From Pithys albifrons albifrons (lineage: Eukaryota > Chordata > Aves > Passeriformes > Thamnophilidae): a stretch of DNA of 64,000 bases. Under the pieces are notes generated by a model that was given only the letters and a program-made list of their open reading frames with translations, ran no database searches and had not been told where the DNA came from. Positions 25,901-37,122 of this stretch are shown here, one piece after another. Positions within the stretch are counted from its first letter, which is position 1, and each line of letters begins with the position of its first letter. Location: NCBI RefSeq assembly GCF_047495875.1, contig NC_092497.1:62769977-62833976 (forward strand). Direction: 5' to 3'. The translations under genes were made by a program, and so were the position numbers.

Positions 25901-27909
25901 AGTCATAAGGACTACAACAAAATAATTTTCTTCAGCTCTGTATGAAAGTCTGTATTCACAGCAGTTAATAGAATTATGTTACACCATCACACTCCTTTTT
26001 TTGGTTTGGTTTATTTTGTACCTTCCAAACTTCCTCTTGCTTTCCTGGCATCCATCTTTTTCTCTTTACCAACCATCAGGAAGGGACATTTAGCATGGGA
26101 ATCAACCTAGTAATTCTCCCGACCTGGGGAGACAGAGCAAGAGTGGAAAGGGATTGTCATTAGTTACCAGTTTTGGTGTGGAGGCCTGTGAGACTACCAA
26201 AGAGCCACTGAGGGAAGAGATCTCTTCCATAACTTCCTGAACTGTGCATGGAAGCAAGAGCTTTCTACTCCACTGACACTACTTCTATAGCATGAATAAA
26301 AACCCAAACCAAACCAAACCGAAGAACCAAAATACTCTGAGGAAAAACTATATGCCACATCCTGAGTTCACCTCTATTTTTTCTTCCTTTCAAAGTGCAA
26401 ATTTGACTGAAGTGGAAGGAGTCTTTTGCACCAATTCAGAAAGGGGAAAAACATAATAACCACACAGGGAAAGCTTCTTCTCAAATCTGTTTTGCTTCAC
26501 TTACATGAGATAATTAGCACAATACTATTAGAATATAAAAACATTAATAACACATTACTTTCTCTAGTGCTGTTCCTATGCTCCAGCACAGAAGGCTGGT
26601 AATACCCTGTTATTGGGCAGTGAAAGTTTATCTCAGAAAGGTGGAAAAAAATTCCTCAAATCTGAACCTATACAGACTGCCATTGCTTTGCTATTCAACT
26701 GAAATCTATATACAGATTAGTTTTAAACAGCTGAGCACCAGAAGGAGCAACATAAGACAGCTGCAGCAGCTGGGAAGCAAAGGTTTGGCTGTAAACAGGA
26801 AAGGCACTGAATTCCCTTTCCTTTTGGCAAAACAGAAAAAAACCCTCTGCTTTAGAGAGAGAGTACAGCTGGTATAGCAGGATCAAGAGTGCTGCTGAGA
26901 GAGTGGCAATGTCCTTCTCTATAAACAAGATATAGTCCTGTTTTTCCATCATTGAAAGAAGGCATCTTTTCCTTCTATATAACACCAGGAATTAGTCTGT
27001 AATAAGGTCGCTACATTTTTGTCAGTATTTACTAAGATATTTGTTAAGGTTTCAGTAAAAAATCTTAACCTTTCGGTGAGCAGAGAGTATGCCCATACAT
27101 ACCATTGAAAACTGCTTCTGGTAGAAACGTCTACAACCCTGCAATTAACACATGGGAGATGATAGTCTTGGTCACATTAAAAAAAATAAGGAACTGAAGT
27201 TACATTCCACTGTTTTCTAAGTGGCCATATTTACCTAGATACTTTTCCACTTGAAAGGCAAGCTGGTCACTGATATAGCACAAGGGTCGCTTTCCAAGGG
27301 TATCTGTTCACTGCTGTTTGTCTTGTCATAAATTAATATGCAGAAAACAGCTTTAAGCATTCTCCAAAGTGCTGCTGGAAGAATGCTTGCTCCTCTCATT
27401 TCATGCCTACTCATGCAGACAACCTCTTGCTATGTATGATAAGTAAACAGAACAGAGAGGAAGACCTGCAAAAATCAGATAACCTTCTCTGAAAGCACAT
27501 GAAACAAAACTGGCCAAACTCAGGTGGCTGGAGGGTCTACTTCAGAGAATGGCAGATCTTCAAATCATAACAATCCCTCTGTCTGACAGGGATGGATGGT
27601 GCTTGTTGTAGTCTACAGCCTCATTACACTTCAAATAACTTGTCTTCTTGTACTCTGACATTTTTAACTCCTTTGGGAAAGAACTGTCAAATTGTGCTGA
27701 TAAGTACAGAGTCAAAAACCCAAAGGGCGTATTGTTTACCATACTTGTTCAGCATGTAAACAGCTTCTTCAAATAAGGATGCATTACAACTGAGCTTATT
27801 TATTTATTATGATTTTATTAAAGTATCTTCTGATATTTAGCTCAGATATTTAGTAGGTTATTGTGTTTGCTAAAATTTTAACTAAGCCAAAATATTTATT
27901 ATCTCAGGA
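22999..27909. other. Intergenic DNA, no gene seen
   Basis: About 4.9 kb of unique AT-rich DNA. Open frames at 24120-24323, 24418-24645, 24753-24983, 25115-25369, 25491-25778 and 26578-26985 occur on both strands and show no domains. It contains the AATC microsatellite at 25773-25814 and an A/C-only patch near 26298-26325. Confidence 0.55.
25773..25814. repeat. (AATC)n microsatellite
   Basis: About ten ATCA/AATC units with two interruptions. A simple repeat in unique DNA. Confidence 0.9.
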
Positions 27910-28085
27910 TAGAGGATTGCCAAGTGGCCAAGGCAATAACTTGGGACTGTAAACCTGAATTCAGATCCCTGTCCACAAAGACCCCAGCTCAACTGCTGAG
28001 CCGCAGCCTGTCCTTTATGAAAATGCTGTTTACTACCTGCAGTGGACATCAGGTGACATACATTAAAAACTGCAGCTCACTTGTG
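27910..28085 (+). mobile_element. Possible ancient tRNA-derived SINE (MIR/AmnSINE-like)
   Basis: The order 'gccaagtggccaaggcaata', 'cttgggactgtaaacctg', 'aattcagatccctgtcc' resembles the tRNA-related head of MIR/AmnSINE1 elements, with a degenerate B-box-like 'attcagatccc'. It is followed by 'tttatgaaaatgctg', 'ctacctgcag' and 'gacatacattaaaaactg', which fall in the same order as the MIR/CORE tail. It is heavily decayed. I recall the family only in outline, so a profile search is needed. It is not a functional tRNA gene. Confidence 0.4.
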
Positions 28086-28445
28086 CTAAAATATTAAAAA
28101 CATAAAAATTCTGTTGTATCTATAACTTCATTAAAGCAGTCATGTTCTGGATACATCTTGGCTTTTAAGATGCCGTGAGCCAACTTTGAAAATGAGACAG
28201 GTTTTCAATATTTTTTGATGCTGAATGTCTAATTCAAGGCATTTGATGATTTCAAGCACAGTTATTTTAACACAGGATTAAGATTTTTAGCGTTGACTAA
28301 TGTTCTCACTGTAAGACAATTTCAGTACTGTTGTCAAAGCACAAAAATGTCCAAATTGAACTAATGTTGCAGAGTCCTAATTTCAAAACATTTCAAGTCT
28401 TTCATTAAGTTGTTCTCACCATAAGAGAAGCACAATTTAGCAACA
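28086..28445. other. Intergenic DNA, nothing recognised
   Basis: A short AT-rich unique stretch between the possible SINE and the possible CR1 relic. No gene is seen. Confidence 0.5.
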
Positions 28446-28590
28446 ACCTTGGTATTATCACAGCATCACCATATTGGAGAGGACCTCTAGTCAAAACTTG
28501 AAGGCTCAGCTCGGAACTTTGCCTCACTGGGACTTGAAACTCTTCATGGATGGGATGATGCAATTTCTGAGATTCCTCTGAGATTCTTCA
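28446..28590 (-). mobile_element. Possible decayed CR1, antisense
   Basis: 'atcacagcatcaccatattg', 'gagaggacctctagtcaaaa' and 'cttgaaactcttcatggatg' fall in the same order as the antisense CR1 3' end (octamer, 'ggacct', 'ccttgaa...gggatgg') but with many changes. It is probably an old copy and could be chance similarity. Confidence 0.4.
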
Positions 28591-31500
28591 CTTTCTTCAT
28601 GCACTGCATACAAAGCTTAGATATCTAACGTATGGCAGAGAAATTCACTCTATTAAACCCTGTGATTAAATGGTTACTTGAGCTTCCTTGAGCCCAATAA
28701 CCTGAAAATATCTTAGAGCAGTGACTGCTTTTTACTGATCTAGAATCCAATAGAAGACTTCAAGCTCATGTGAGATTCCACCATTATCCATCTTTCAGAG
28801 AGAAGGTATCTTAGGATATATGGGTCTCTAACAAATGTCGTATTTATCTGTCATTTCTGACTGCAGCTTCTCACAACATTTAAATATTAATTATGCAAAT
28901 TTTAGGAAGCTTTTTACTCACAGTAACAATCTACCAAAAAAAAAAAGAAAAAGGAAGAAAAACGCCTCAAAACATTATGTCAACTAACCTGAGGAGTGGT
29001 TCTGGGAAAGCCTCAGGGGGGTTTCTTAGGTTTGTATTTGCTGTTTTTTTTCCTGATGATACCCCACTGAAATTCATGTTATCTGACACATGCCCCAGCC
29101 CCTTACTTTACCCTCTAGAAACTACTGTGGTGCAGAACTTTGACCTGACAGGAAATTTGCTGCAGCTATTGCAAAAGTTCAAAGAGCAGAAGCTGTAAAA
29201 TCTCTGTATATTAATTTTTTTTATATTCAAGACATTTTTACTTTAGCTCAGCCTGCACTAAGTGTCAGTATATATCCAAGGAGACTGGGCTGCATTTACA
29301 TATATATATGTTAGTCACACAGTGCACTTTCTGGAGGGATCTTCTTGTCAGTGGCATGAGTGAGGTGGGAATTGTAAGGGCAATCTCGGGCACTCAGCCT
29401 CCTGCCAACAAGTCGAGGAAAGCTGAGCTAAACACACCTGTCTGACACTCCATCAGGTAATCCTTTCCACTTCCAAACAATGAATCAAACAGCTAAACTC
29501 CCCATACTCAAAACAACAAAGAAATGCTAAAACTACAATAAAATAAACATCTATGATAACTAAATACTGCTTTCTCAAGACTGAAAGAAAGTTTTTCCAA
29601 GTTTCCCTCAGACTTCCCCTAAGACTATGGTTGCTGGGAGCTTTCTGTGCTTGTAACTAGATGTTTTTCGTGATTATGATTTACTGGGTCCCAGGGCTCT
29701 GTAGCACATCCTGCAAGTGGAAAGCTCCCATCTAAACTGAAGATCTACTTCTCTTGGCCACTCTCATTGAGCTCCCCCTCCCACCTTCCCAGGCACGGAC
29801 AGGTCTCAGATTCAGGGAGTTTTATTTCCCAGATTATGTCTGCTCCTTAGGAAGAGTACATTGAACATCCAGAACATACAAAAGACTTAATTTTGGATGC
29901 TAATATGGATGCCACTATTTCAAGCTACTTATTAGAATGAGGTCACCTGTGCTACATGCAAAGCTGGAGAGCCAATTTCACATATATTAAAGATGTGTGA
30001 AAAGAATGCAAGCAAATACAATTGATGTAGAAATTAATTATGTTGGAGTCATGAGTCCCTTTCATTGTCTCTCCATGAGAAGGTAACAGAAATCTCTTCT
30101 CCTTCTGGGCTCATCTCTCACAAGTTTCACACAGCAGTTGGCAAACATATTATCTTCATTTATAACACATAGAGAGAGCAGGTATAAAACAAAACTACTG
30201 CAGTCAAATCCCATGTCCTCTGAAAATTGTGATGATACTTTGATGTAGCTCCATTAGAGTTCCCACTGGACCTTCTGCAAATCAAATTGCCTCAGCGGCA
30301 GGGTATTTCCCCAACCTGAACACCGCTGCTGCTGCATAGTTCTGGAAGGCCATGAAATGCCAAACCAACACACATACACACACCCTCCCCCCTCCTCCTT
30401 TTCCCCCCTCCCCCCCGCATTATTAGACACTTGAAGCAGAAAAGCAATTTTCCATTTAAAATAAGAGCAATAAATGGAGTTGCACTGAGATGTCATTTAG
30501 AAATGGATAGACCACTGCATGGGGATGCCAGTGAGCCACTTGCTAATCTGAACTCCCCCAATGTCTTGGTAGGTAATATGTATCTGCTAGACTTTCACAG
30601 CCCTCTCCTACTTTTTCTATGTGTAGTTTTAACAGCAGAAAAAAAATGCTTTTTTCTCGTAAAACATTACAGTCATACTACCTGAAATTGAGGAAGACTT
30701 CAAGTTATTTAGATATTTTTATGTAGTTCTTTCAGCATTATTCTTGCCATAAGAGGGCTCCATTCAGAAAAGAATAATAATCCCATGTTTTCAAGTAGAT
30801 ACGAATAGCAATATACAAAATGGGTCCCCTTGGTTTTATTAGCTGTTAGCCAAGGCTATCAGTTCACACACAAATGATTTAAAAATTAATTCATGTCTAT
30901 AAAATTAGTTATGCATTGCTCTTCATGGTTTATTTTTTATAATTAAAGGATAAAAGTGTGAACACTAATTTGTCTAAGGCCTCTTAAACAGATATTTCAG
31001 AAAAATAACTAAACCACGTTACCTTGTTGCATTTATATGATGGTGAATATACAATTAACTATTCTGTTCTGAAGGGAGGTCTGAATTTGTTATTCATTGT
31101 GAATAACATGTAAAGATAATAATGTGTTCATAAGAATAACATTATGGAGAATAATTACCTTTTAAAATAGCCCACCTGAAAATATGTTTTGAGGGCTTTA
31201 TTTGGTACAGTGTGTAAATTACTGGAGATGCTAGGAGGAGCATGAAAAAACATTTTAAGTATGGAAAAATAAGGGACCTAATTTTTATTTGCAGGGGCTT
31301 TGCCTGACACAGAAGACCTTTCAAAGTATCTTGACAGCTTTTTATGGATGAAACTCATCCCATTGATTGCTTCCAATTTTTTTCCCACAGAATTTCAGGA
31401 TATGCAGTTACAAAACCTTATCATTTTAACATAATTGATTTTAAAAGTACAGGATCAAATGGAGAGACTTTCAGCCCTGACTGTGGTCAGCAGCAGAAGT

Positions 31501-31593
31501 ACAATAGAGATACATCTTCCCTCTTTCTCCATACTACCTTGACTTATTAAATCTTGCTGGTTCAAGAGACACAGCAGCATGCCTACCTACCTT
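28591..31593. other. Intergenic DNA, no gene seen
   Basis: Unique AT-rich DNA. The 101-codon frame at 28893-29198 starts in a lysine-rich poly(A) stretch and has no domain. A C-rich tract lies at 30381-30417. Frames at 30254-30496, 30431-30685, 31142-31324 and 31344-31550 are unrecognised. Confidence 0.55.
30381..30417 (-). repeat. C-rich/G-rich tract, possible G-quadruplex on minus strand
   Basis: Runs of C separated by short T-containing spacers in the plus strand give four or more G-runs on the minus strand. It follows a CA-rich stretch (30365-30383). Low complexity, no gene. Confidence 0.7.
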
Positions 31594-31594
31594 T

Positions 31595-31870
31595 GGTGGG
31601 TTAACCTTGGCTGACTCCCACACAGCCAGTCACTCACTGCCCCTGCTCAGTGGGACAGGGGCAGAATATAACAAAACCCCTAGACTATAAGTCTCATGCA
31701 TCAAGATTAAAACAGTGAGATTGTTGACCTGTTACTCTGTTGAGGAAGCATTAATTTAATATATTGCCAAATAAAAATTATTTGGGCACTGATAAATAAA
31801 CATAAGACCATCACTGTTTCTCTGTCTCCTAGGCTCAGCCTGCCCCCTCCCGTCCAAACTCCTCTCCTTT
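31595..31870 (+). mobile_element. Old LTR fragment
   Basis: 'ggtgggttaaccttggctga' followed by 'cacacagccagtcactcact', a 'gctcagtgggacagggg' stretch and 'cagaatataacaaaacccct' resembles the first part of a common avian ERV LTR (start of the TG-GGTTAACC type). No matching right end or duplication is found, so it looks truncated and old. The extent past about 31700 is uncertain. Confidence 0.45.
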
Positions 31871-34504
31871 GTGAGAGGAGCAAGGGCAACCCTTGCCATC
31901 TTTTGAAAATGTCCATTCTATGCTGCATTCTCCAGGCTAGTCCTGGTCCATTGAACTGCCCTATAACTCTGATCATGAGTTTTGCCATTCTCCTAATTTT
32001 CTTTGGTTATAACATATACTTTTTGAGCTGAGAGGGAATGAAGTGGGTCAAAGTATTCAAGATCCAGGTGTATTGTATAAGGAATAGCAGCATGATTTCA
32101 TTCTCTCTCCTTATAACATCTAATTGATTCACTGTTCTGATCAGTTCTGAGGACAGTAATTTTCTGATAGCACCTGTCATACCTCTGAGATCTCATTCTA
32201 CAGTAGTAACAACCCCTCCCCACTAGAGATGATTTTACAGTTGTCCTTTTAGCACTTACATTGCTTTACTTTCTCTATACTGACTTTTATCTACCATGTT
32301 TTACTCCTGCAACTGCTTTATGCAGATCTTCTCAGATGGTTTTTCCTGCCACTGTCAGCAAAGTATTGCAAGATCATCCATGACTGTGTTGATTAGCAAA
32401 GATTAGGTACAAATGTCAGTTCTTGGTGTCTGCCATGTCTCAGTCAAGTTGCAGAGTAACACTTTTCATTATCCTGTTGCCTTTGCTTCTCTTTGTTGGA
32501 AAATATACTAAAAAAACCCTCAAGACAAAGGAAGCTCATGGGAACCACTGGCAACTATAACAGCCTGAACATGAGAATAGTGTTTTGAGGCACATCTATT
32601 GCAAAACAATTCCCTATATACAACATAAAGATGGTACAATCTGAGCAAAATTTGTATTTCAGTTTTAGAAATATCACAATCTTCTTTGTGGAGCAAACTT
32701 CACTACAGTGCATACACTAACACCTTACAAAAAGGCCACCAGCACCACCACTTCTATCCCCATGTGTCAACATTGTGAGCATCAAACCATCTTCCAGTTT
32801 ATCATTGCATTATGTCTCTTTTGGTCAATTTATACTCAGACACACAACACTTCTAAGCATCAGATACAGGTCAGCTGGTTAGCCAAAGACTGGCATCTTG
32901 AGACTTCAGATGAAACACAGAGGATACTCTGGAAGCAGGTTCTTGTGAATAGAAGTCTGGGAGAGAGTCAAACTTCTCCTGTTGGAATAAAATGCTGCCA
33001 AAAATTTTTTTGATACTGTAAAATCTGATCAAATACAAAGCATCCTTCTGAACTCATACACAGAGAGAACAAATGGAGAGCAAATCAGATTGTATGTTCT
33101 GAGTTACCTAATCCTCAGTGCTAGAAAACAGCCTTTAAAGATGGCATTATCTATCAGTCTAACAGAATATTTCACAAATTCTCTATTCACAATATTCAGT
33201 TTTCTTCTGAGGAATGTCTTCAGTCTCTTAAAGGCTCACTGATTTTGTACAAAACATAATGCACAATAGCTTGAGAACAATCACTCTCCACGTGGTCTTG
33301 ACATGATGGACTCTGACTTCAGTTCTCGTGTCAGACATAGGATGAGAAAAAAATGCAGAAGCTAAAATATATTTTTGTTGCTTTTCTCATTATAAAAGAA
33401 TTTAGAGTTATTACTGCTTTTAGGACTTTGATAATTCACTGAGTAAAAGCAAAGGGATAGAGAGAGGAACCAGCAGAAAACTATAATAAAAAAACTCCAC
33501 ACATTGACAGAAATCTTTTTAAAGCTTGCACTCAAGCTCACACAGTTCTGTTTTGGATAATGAAGGTCTAATTATTTACTTAGTAATTGCTGGCATTGAG
33601 CTGGCTTAAGGATATTTGTGTCTCTCAATTAGTCTTTTTGCCTTGAATAATCTGCTTGGCTGCTCTGATGCTGGTTCTGCTATGAAAGAGGTAATAGACA
33701 GCACTTTGGTCTAGCTAATAGCAAGACACTTTCTGTTTAAGGGGATGGATGTTCTTAATTAACTTGCTGCAAGACGCATGTATCACCATTATGAAAGGAG
33801 AGGGATGAAGAAGAAAACTGAAGGATGGCAGCTTTTTACACTCTTTTAATGAGTTTTCTGCTCAAACTATTAGAAAACCTTTCTTTTTCATGGAATCAGA
33901 GTTATAGCATAGTGTATTTTGAACAGTTGACTTAAATCTGATTTACCTTGTTTCCTCTTACAAGAACCTGTACAGATTCCCAGTGGCCAAAGCGTAACAG
34001 GAAATCTATGATCCCTCTTCAAAATTCCCTTTAATATTCCACCCCAGGACAGTACTTTCTCACTGATCCAAAGATAGTTGAGTAGTTACAATTTGGTAGC
34101 CAAATGTTTGTCCTTAACCATGTGGCAGAGATGAAGAGAAATAAAACCTGTAAGGCACAAAAATACTCTCCCAGCACTTTCTGATTCTGCAGACTAAAGT
34201 CTTATCTTGTTAATTTATTTCTGAGGTAAAAGATTAAATTTAAAACTGTCCAGTAACAGACAGAAAGAAAAAAGAATGATGTGAGAAAATGACACTCACT
34301 TCTCTCGGCATGGTTACTGTAGCTGACTGTTTTACAGTGGAAAGTGCCACTCAGATGGGAAAGGCTAAACTGGATTCTAACATTTTAACAAAGTTGACAC
34401 TCTTGCAATGATGCTGCAACTCCTTCCCAAGGCACAGCAGACCAAGACCTTCTCTGGTGTGCATTGTCAGCCAAATTCATCAAGGAAATTATGACCTGCA
34501 TCAG
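31871..34504. other. Intergenic DNA, no gene seen
   Basis: Unique DNA. The frames at 31707-31988 and 32708-33013 are unrecognised. An AT-rich stretch with several TAATTA-type motifs lies at about 33540-33770. Nothing gene-like is seen up to the ERV target site. Confidence 0.55.
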
Positions 34505-34509
34505 GTCGC
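34505..34509. repeat. Target-site duplication, left copy of the ERV
   Basis: GTCGC immediately left of the 5' LTR. The right copy is GTTGC at 41136-41140. The single difference falls at the C of the CpG, as expected for deamination after insertion. A 5-bp duplication fits ERV-L-type integration. Confidence 0.75.
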
Positions 34510-35270
34510 TCTTGTAGATTATTATGTAAATTCTCTTCCCTGCCACTTAACTGCCCAGGCCAGCAGTTAACAAAAGAAGTAGTTAACTGTTGATCACTTG
34601 GGTGGGGGCAGGTTTGTCTTTTGTTTTGTTTTGGTTTTTTTGAATATTCTTTTCCAGTCTTGGCTTGCGGAACGCGGGAGTGGGGGCTCCGAGGAGGCAG
34701 GCTGCCCTGCTGGTTACTGCTGGGGCTTTCCTGGCAGTCTCGCTGCCGCTGTAACCGGACTGCTTTTCTGGCCACGCGGCTGCTGCTGCCTGCCCCTGAC
34801 TGGTTCTGGCCGCGTTGCTGCTGCTGCCTACCCCGACTGGTTCTGGCCACGTTGCTGCTGCTGCCTGCCTTGGATTTGCTTCTGGTTGCTCGTGCTTTTC
34901 TACTTCTTGGACGGGGAACACAGGGGGAAGAGATGGAGTCCATCTGAAAGCTCACTGCTCGTCTGTCTCGCTGGAAAGGGACTGAAACTCACTCTGCAAC
35001 CAGCCGGGCTGTGACATTGACACTGAAGTATAACTTTTCCTCCCGGAGGAAAACCTGCTGGGTTTTGTTGTTGGTTTTTTTTTTTTCTTTCTCTTGTGGT
35101 GTTGGGGAAGTGGGTTGCACTAGTCTGTTTACATATATATATAAGTTATCCTTTTTGTATTAAAATTCCTTTTCTTAAATTTGATAAAGAGTGGTGTGAT
35201 TATCGTGGAGGAGGCCCCTCCCCCGCTTGTGGGTAAAACATTTTGGTTTTTTTCCCCTCAAACCAAGACA
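34510..35270 (+). repeat. ERV 5' LTR
   Basis: 761 bp, matching the 3' LTR almost throughout. Its first bases read TCTTGTAG and it lacks six bases next to that start which the 3' LTR has, so its left end is damaged. It ends AAACCAAGACA. A TATA-like TATATATAAG lies near 35134-35144 and an ATTAAA polyadenylation-like hexamer at 35159-35164. It carries three tandem units of a CTG-rich 30-37 bp motif (34769-34869), one more than the 3' LTR. Frames at 34467-35014 in this LTR on both strands are not genes. Confidence 0.93.
35134..35164 (+). promoter_or_regulatory. TATA-like box and ATTAAA signal in 5' LTR
   Basis: TATATATAAG (about 35134-35144) followed by ATTAAA at 35159-35164. In an LTR these would place transcription start and poly(A) site close together, which implies a short R region. 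The assignment is from motif only. The equivalent ATTAAA in the 3' LTR is at 41025-41030. Confidence 0.4.
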
Positions 35271-35275
35271 TTTCT

Positions 35276-35293
35276 TGGCGCCCAACATGGGGC
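35276..35293 (+). promoter_or_regulatory. Primer-binding site, tRNA-Lys type
   Basis: TGGCGCCCAACATGGGGC starts five bases after the LTR end. It matches 17 of 18 bases of the sequence complementary to the 3' end of tRNA-Lys(CUU), as I recall it from foamy viruses and other Lys1,2-primed retroviruses. The one mismatch is G to A at a CpG. It is where minus-strand DNA synthesis would have been primed. Confidence 0.85.
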
Positions 35294-35331
35294 TTGTAAA
35301 CAAAGAAGGATAACTGCTATTTTGTGGCACC

Positions 35332-36888
35332 ATGTGGGTCTTGAGTTTAGGGTTCATCAGGACCATCCTGTATAATATATTAGCTTTTTGTTGGTACAAA
35401 TTCATGCCAAAAGGAGCGGCAGGTTTAAGTCTTATCAACAAATCAATGAGTAAAACTCAAATAGCCGCAATTATTATTGAGTTCTTACTCTGGATTTATG
35501 GTGCCATGAATTCGATGCCTTTGGATGTCATGTGGGTGGTGTTCTCCAGGCTGTTTTCCTGCCGTAACCTAAGCTGCTACCTCTGGGGATTCAGTGATAA
35601 TAGTACGGACCCTTGGGAAGGAACAAAGGGGAATCTCTTCTCCCAACCCTTTGTCCATTCCCCATTCAAGTCTGCTACAACAGCTTTTGAGATGTTTAAA
35701 TTCTCCCTGGATGCCAGAGATATCTTGCTCTTTATGGTTTTTCTGCAAGGTTGTATCCCTGCGGCCTACAGTATGTTTGAAGGTAGGGCCAGGGTTTTTC
35801 GAGAACGCATTCAGAAGCCTAGCCCAGTGAAGGGGGAAAAGCAAGAGAATAAAACCCCTGATGCCACAGTGAAGGGGGAAAGGGAAGAGAATAAAACCCC
35901 TGACGTTACAGTGAAGAGGGAGAAGGAAGAGGGTAAAATCCCTGACATTACAGTGATGCAGGATGGGCCTAAAAAAGGGGAAGAGGATAAAACCTCTGAT
36001 GTTACAGTGACGCAGGACGAGGCTAAACCAGGAGGACAGGCCAAGCCTATGGAAGTTGCCCCTATCCAGAAAAGGAAATATAAGACCAAATCAGACCATC
36101 CAGTGGACGATGAGGGGGCTGCTGCACCTCCACAGCAAGCAGACCCAGAGCCTGAGATCATCACTGAGTCATTGTCATTTGATAATCTCCGTAGTTTGCG
36201 GAAAGACATTGCTCGACACCCGGGTGAGCCCATCCTGACTTGGTTGATCCGAGTTTGGGACCTTATGGGTGAAACCTTACAACTGGATGGTGCTGAAGCC
36301 AGGTTTTTGGGGGCTCTGGCCCAGGATGTGGCTATTGAACAGGTATTCGTGAGGGAATCAAAGCCCCTTTCACTCTGGGCACGACTTCTAATGAGTGTAA
36401 GAGAGAAGCTTGTTTATAGAGAAATCCTACAGGAACATCACATTAAGAAGACTTGGAAGACGATGGAAGAAGGAATTTTACGTCTGAGGGAGATGGCAAT
36501 GATGGACGTGCTTTTTGGAAGGGGTGGGCAAACCAATAATGACCCTGACAAGGTCAGATGCACACCACATATGTGGTAGAACCCTTCGCACTCGGGGCCA
36601 GCTGAATACACCGATTTCCTGGCATCCATGTATAGGGAAGAGAACCAAGAAACAGTGGGCACTGTAGTAAATAAGCTCCGGATATATGAAGGCATGACCC
36701 ACAGCCCAATGCAGGCCCGTATTTCTGCTGTAGAGACATTGGTTGAGAGTCTCAAGATGCTGCCTGCAGAGGTAAAAGCGATCAGAGAGAAAATTAGGGA
36801 AAGTCTCCAAGTGGCACCAGTGCGAATGAGAACTTCTGAAGTAAGAGCCAGACACCCCCCAAACAGAGGAAGTGGACAGACCTCATGA
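35332..36888 (+). pseudogene. gag: gag region of the ERV
   Basis: Structural-protein region of the ERV. The frame opens at an ATG in good context (CACCATGT) only 38 bases after the primer site. Residues 1-165 are unusual for Gag: hydrophobic segments at about 3-22 and 44-58 and another near 129-145, with N-glycosylation-type motifs near 79 and 90. Residues about 166-225 are a charged repeat of 14-residue units. From about 280 on, a helical capsid-like part (LRSLRKD, PILTWLIRVWDLMGE) is the best candidate for the capsid. TAG at 36577-36579 breaks it at codon 416, and TGA at 36886-36888 ends the next stretch, all in one frame. No CCHC zinc knuckle is visible. True Gag start and end are uncertain; the first 165 codons could be a separate leader-like product. 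Confidence 0.75.
35827..36006 (+). repeat. 42-bp tandem repeat inside gag
   Basis: Three 42-base units (35827-35868, 35869-35910, 35911-35952) and a longer, diverged fourth (35953-36006), each starting GTGA and ending with a TTACA/CCACA-type end. They encode 14-residue units of the form V-K-G-E-K..ENKTPD..T, rich in Lys, Glu and Asp. All unit lengths are multiples of three, so the frame is kept. Confidence 0.9.
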
Positions 36889-37122
36889 ACTGAGATGTGG
36901 TACTTCCTGGCCAAACATGGAGAAGACATGGGACGGTGGGATGGGAAACCCACCCGTGCCCTTGCAGCCCGAGTACAAGAACTGAAGGAGAATGGAAGAA
37001 GGTCAGTGAGAGTAAGTGCAGTCCCAGTTTCCCACGGGCAAGAATCTGACCCACAGGAGGGCACCTCCCAGGTGTACTCATCGAGAAAAGGTTCTGACCG
37101 CTATGACCAGGATCAGTGTTAG
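36889..37122 (+). pseudogene. gag/pro junction region of the ERV
   Basis: In the same frame as gag, between TGA at 36886 and TAG at 37120-37122. It contains a hydrophilic stretch (AARVQELKENGRRSVRVS) and a Ser/Asp/Arg-rich end (SSRKGSDRYDQDQC). It could be the nucleocapsid-like end of Gag or a linker before the protease. No CCHC motif is present. One of the stops flanking it could in principle be the natural gag/pol stop of the family rather than a mutation, which cannot be told from a single copy. Confidence 0.6.

Noticed and set aside
27910..27985. tRNA gene
   Set aside because: No clover-leaf arms can be paired over the whole length and the B box is degenerate. It fits a SINE relic better.
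34467..35014. Open frames of 108-162 codons on both strands
   Set aside because: They are CTG-rich 5' LTR sequence. Frames at 40492-40986 recur in the 3' LTR for the same reason.
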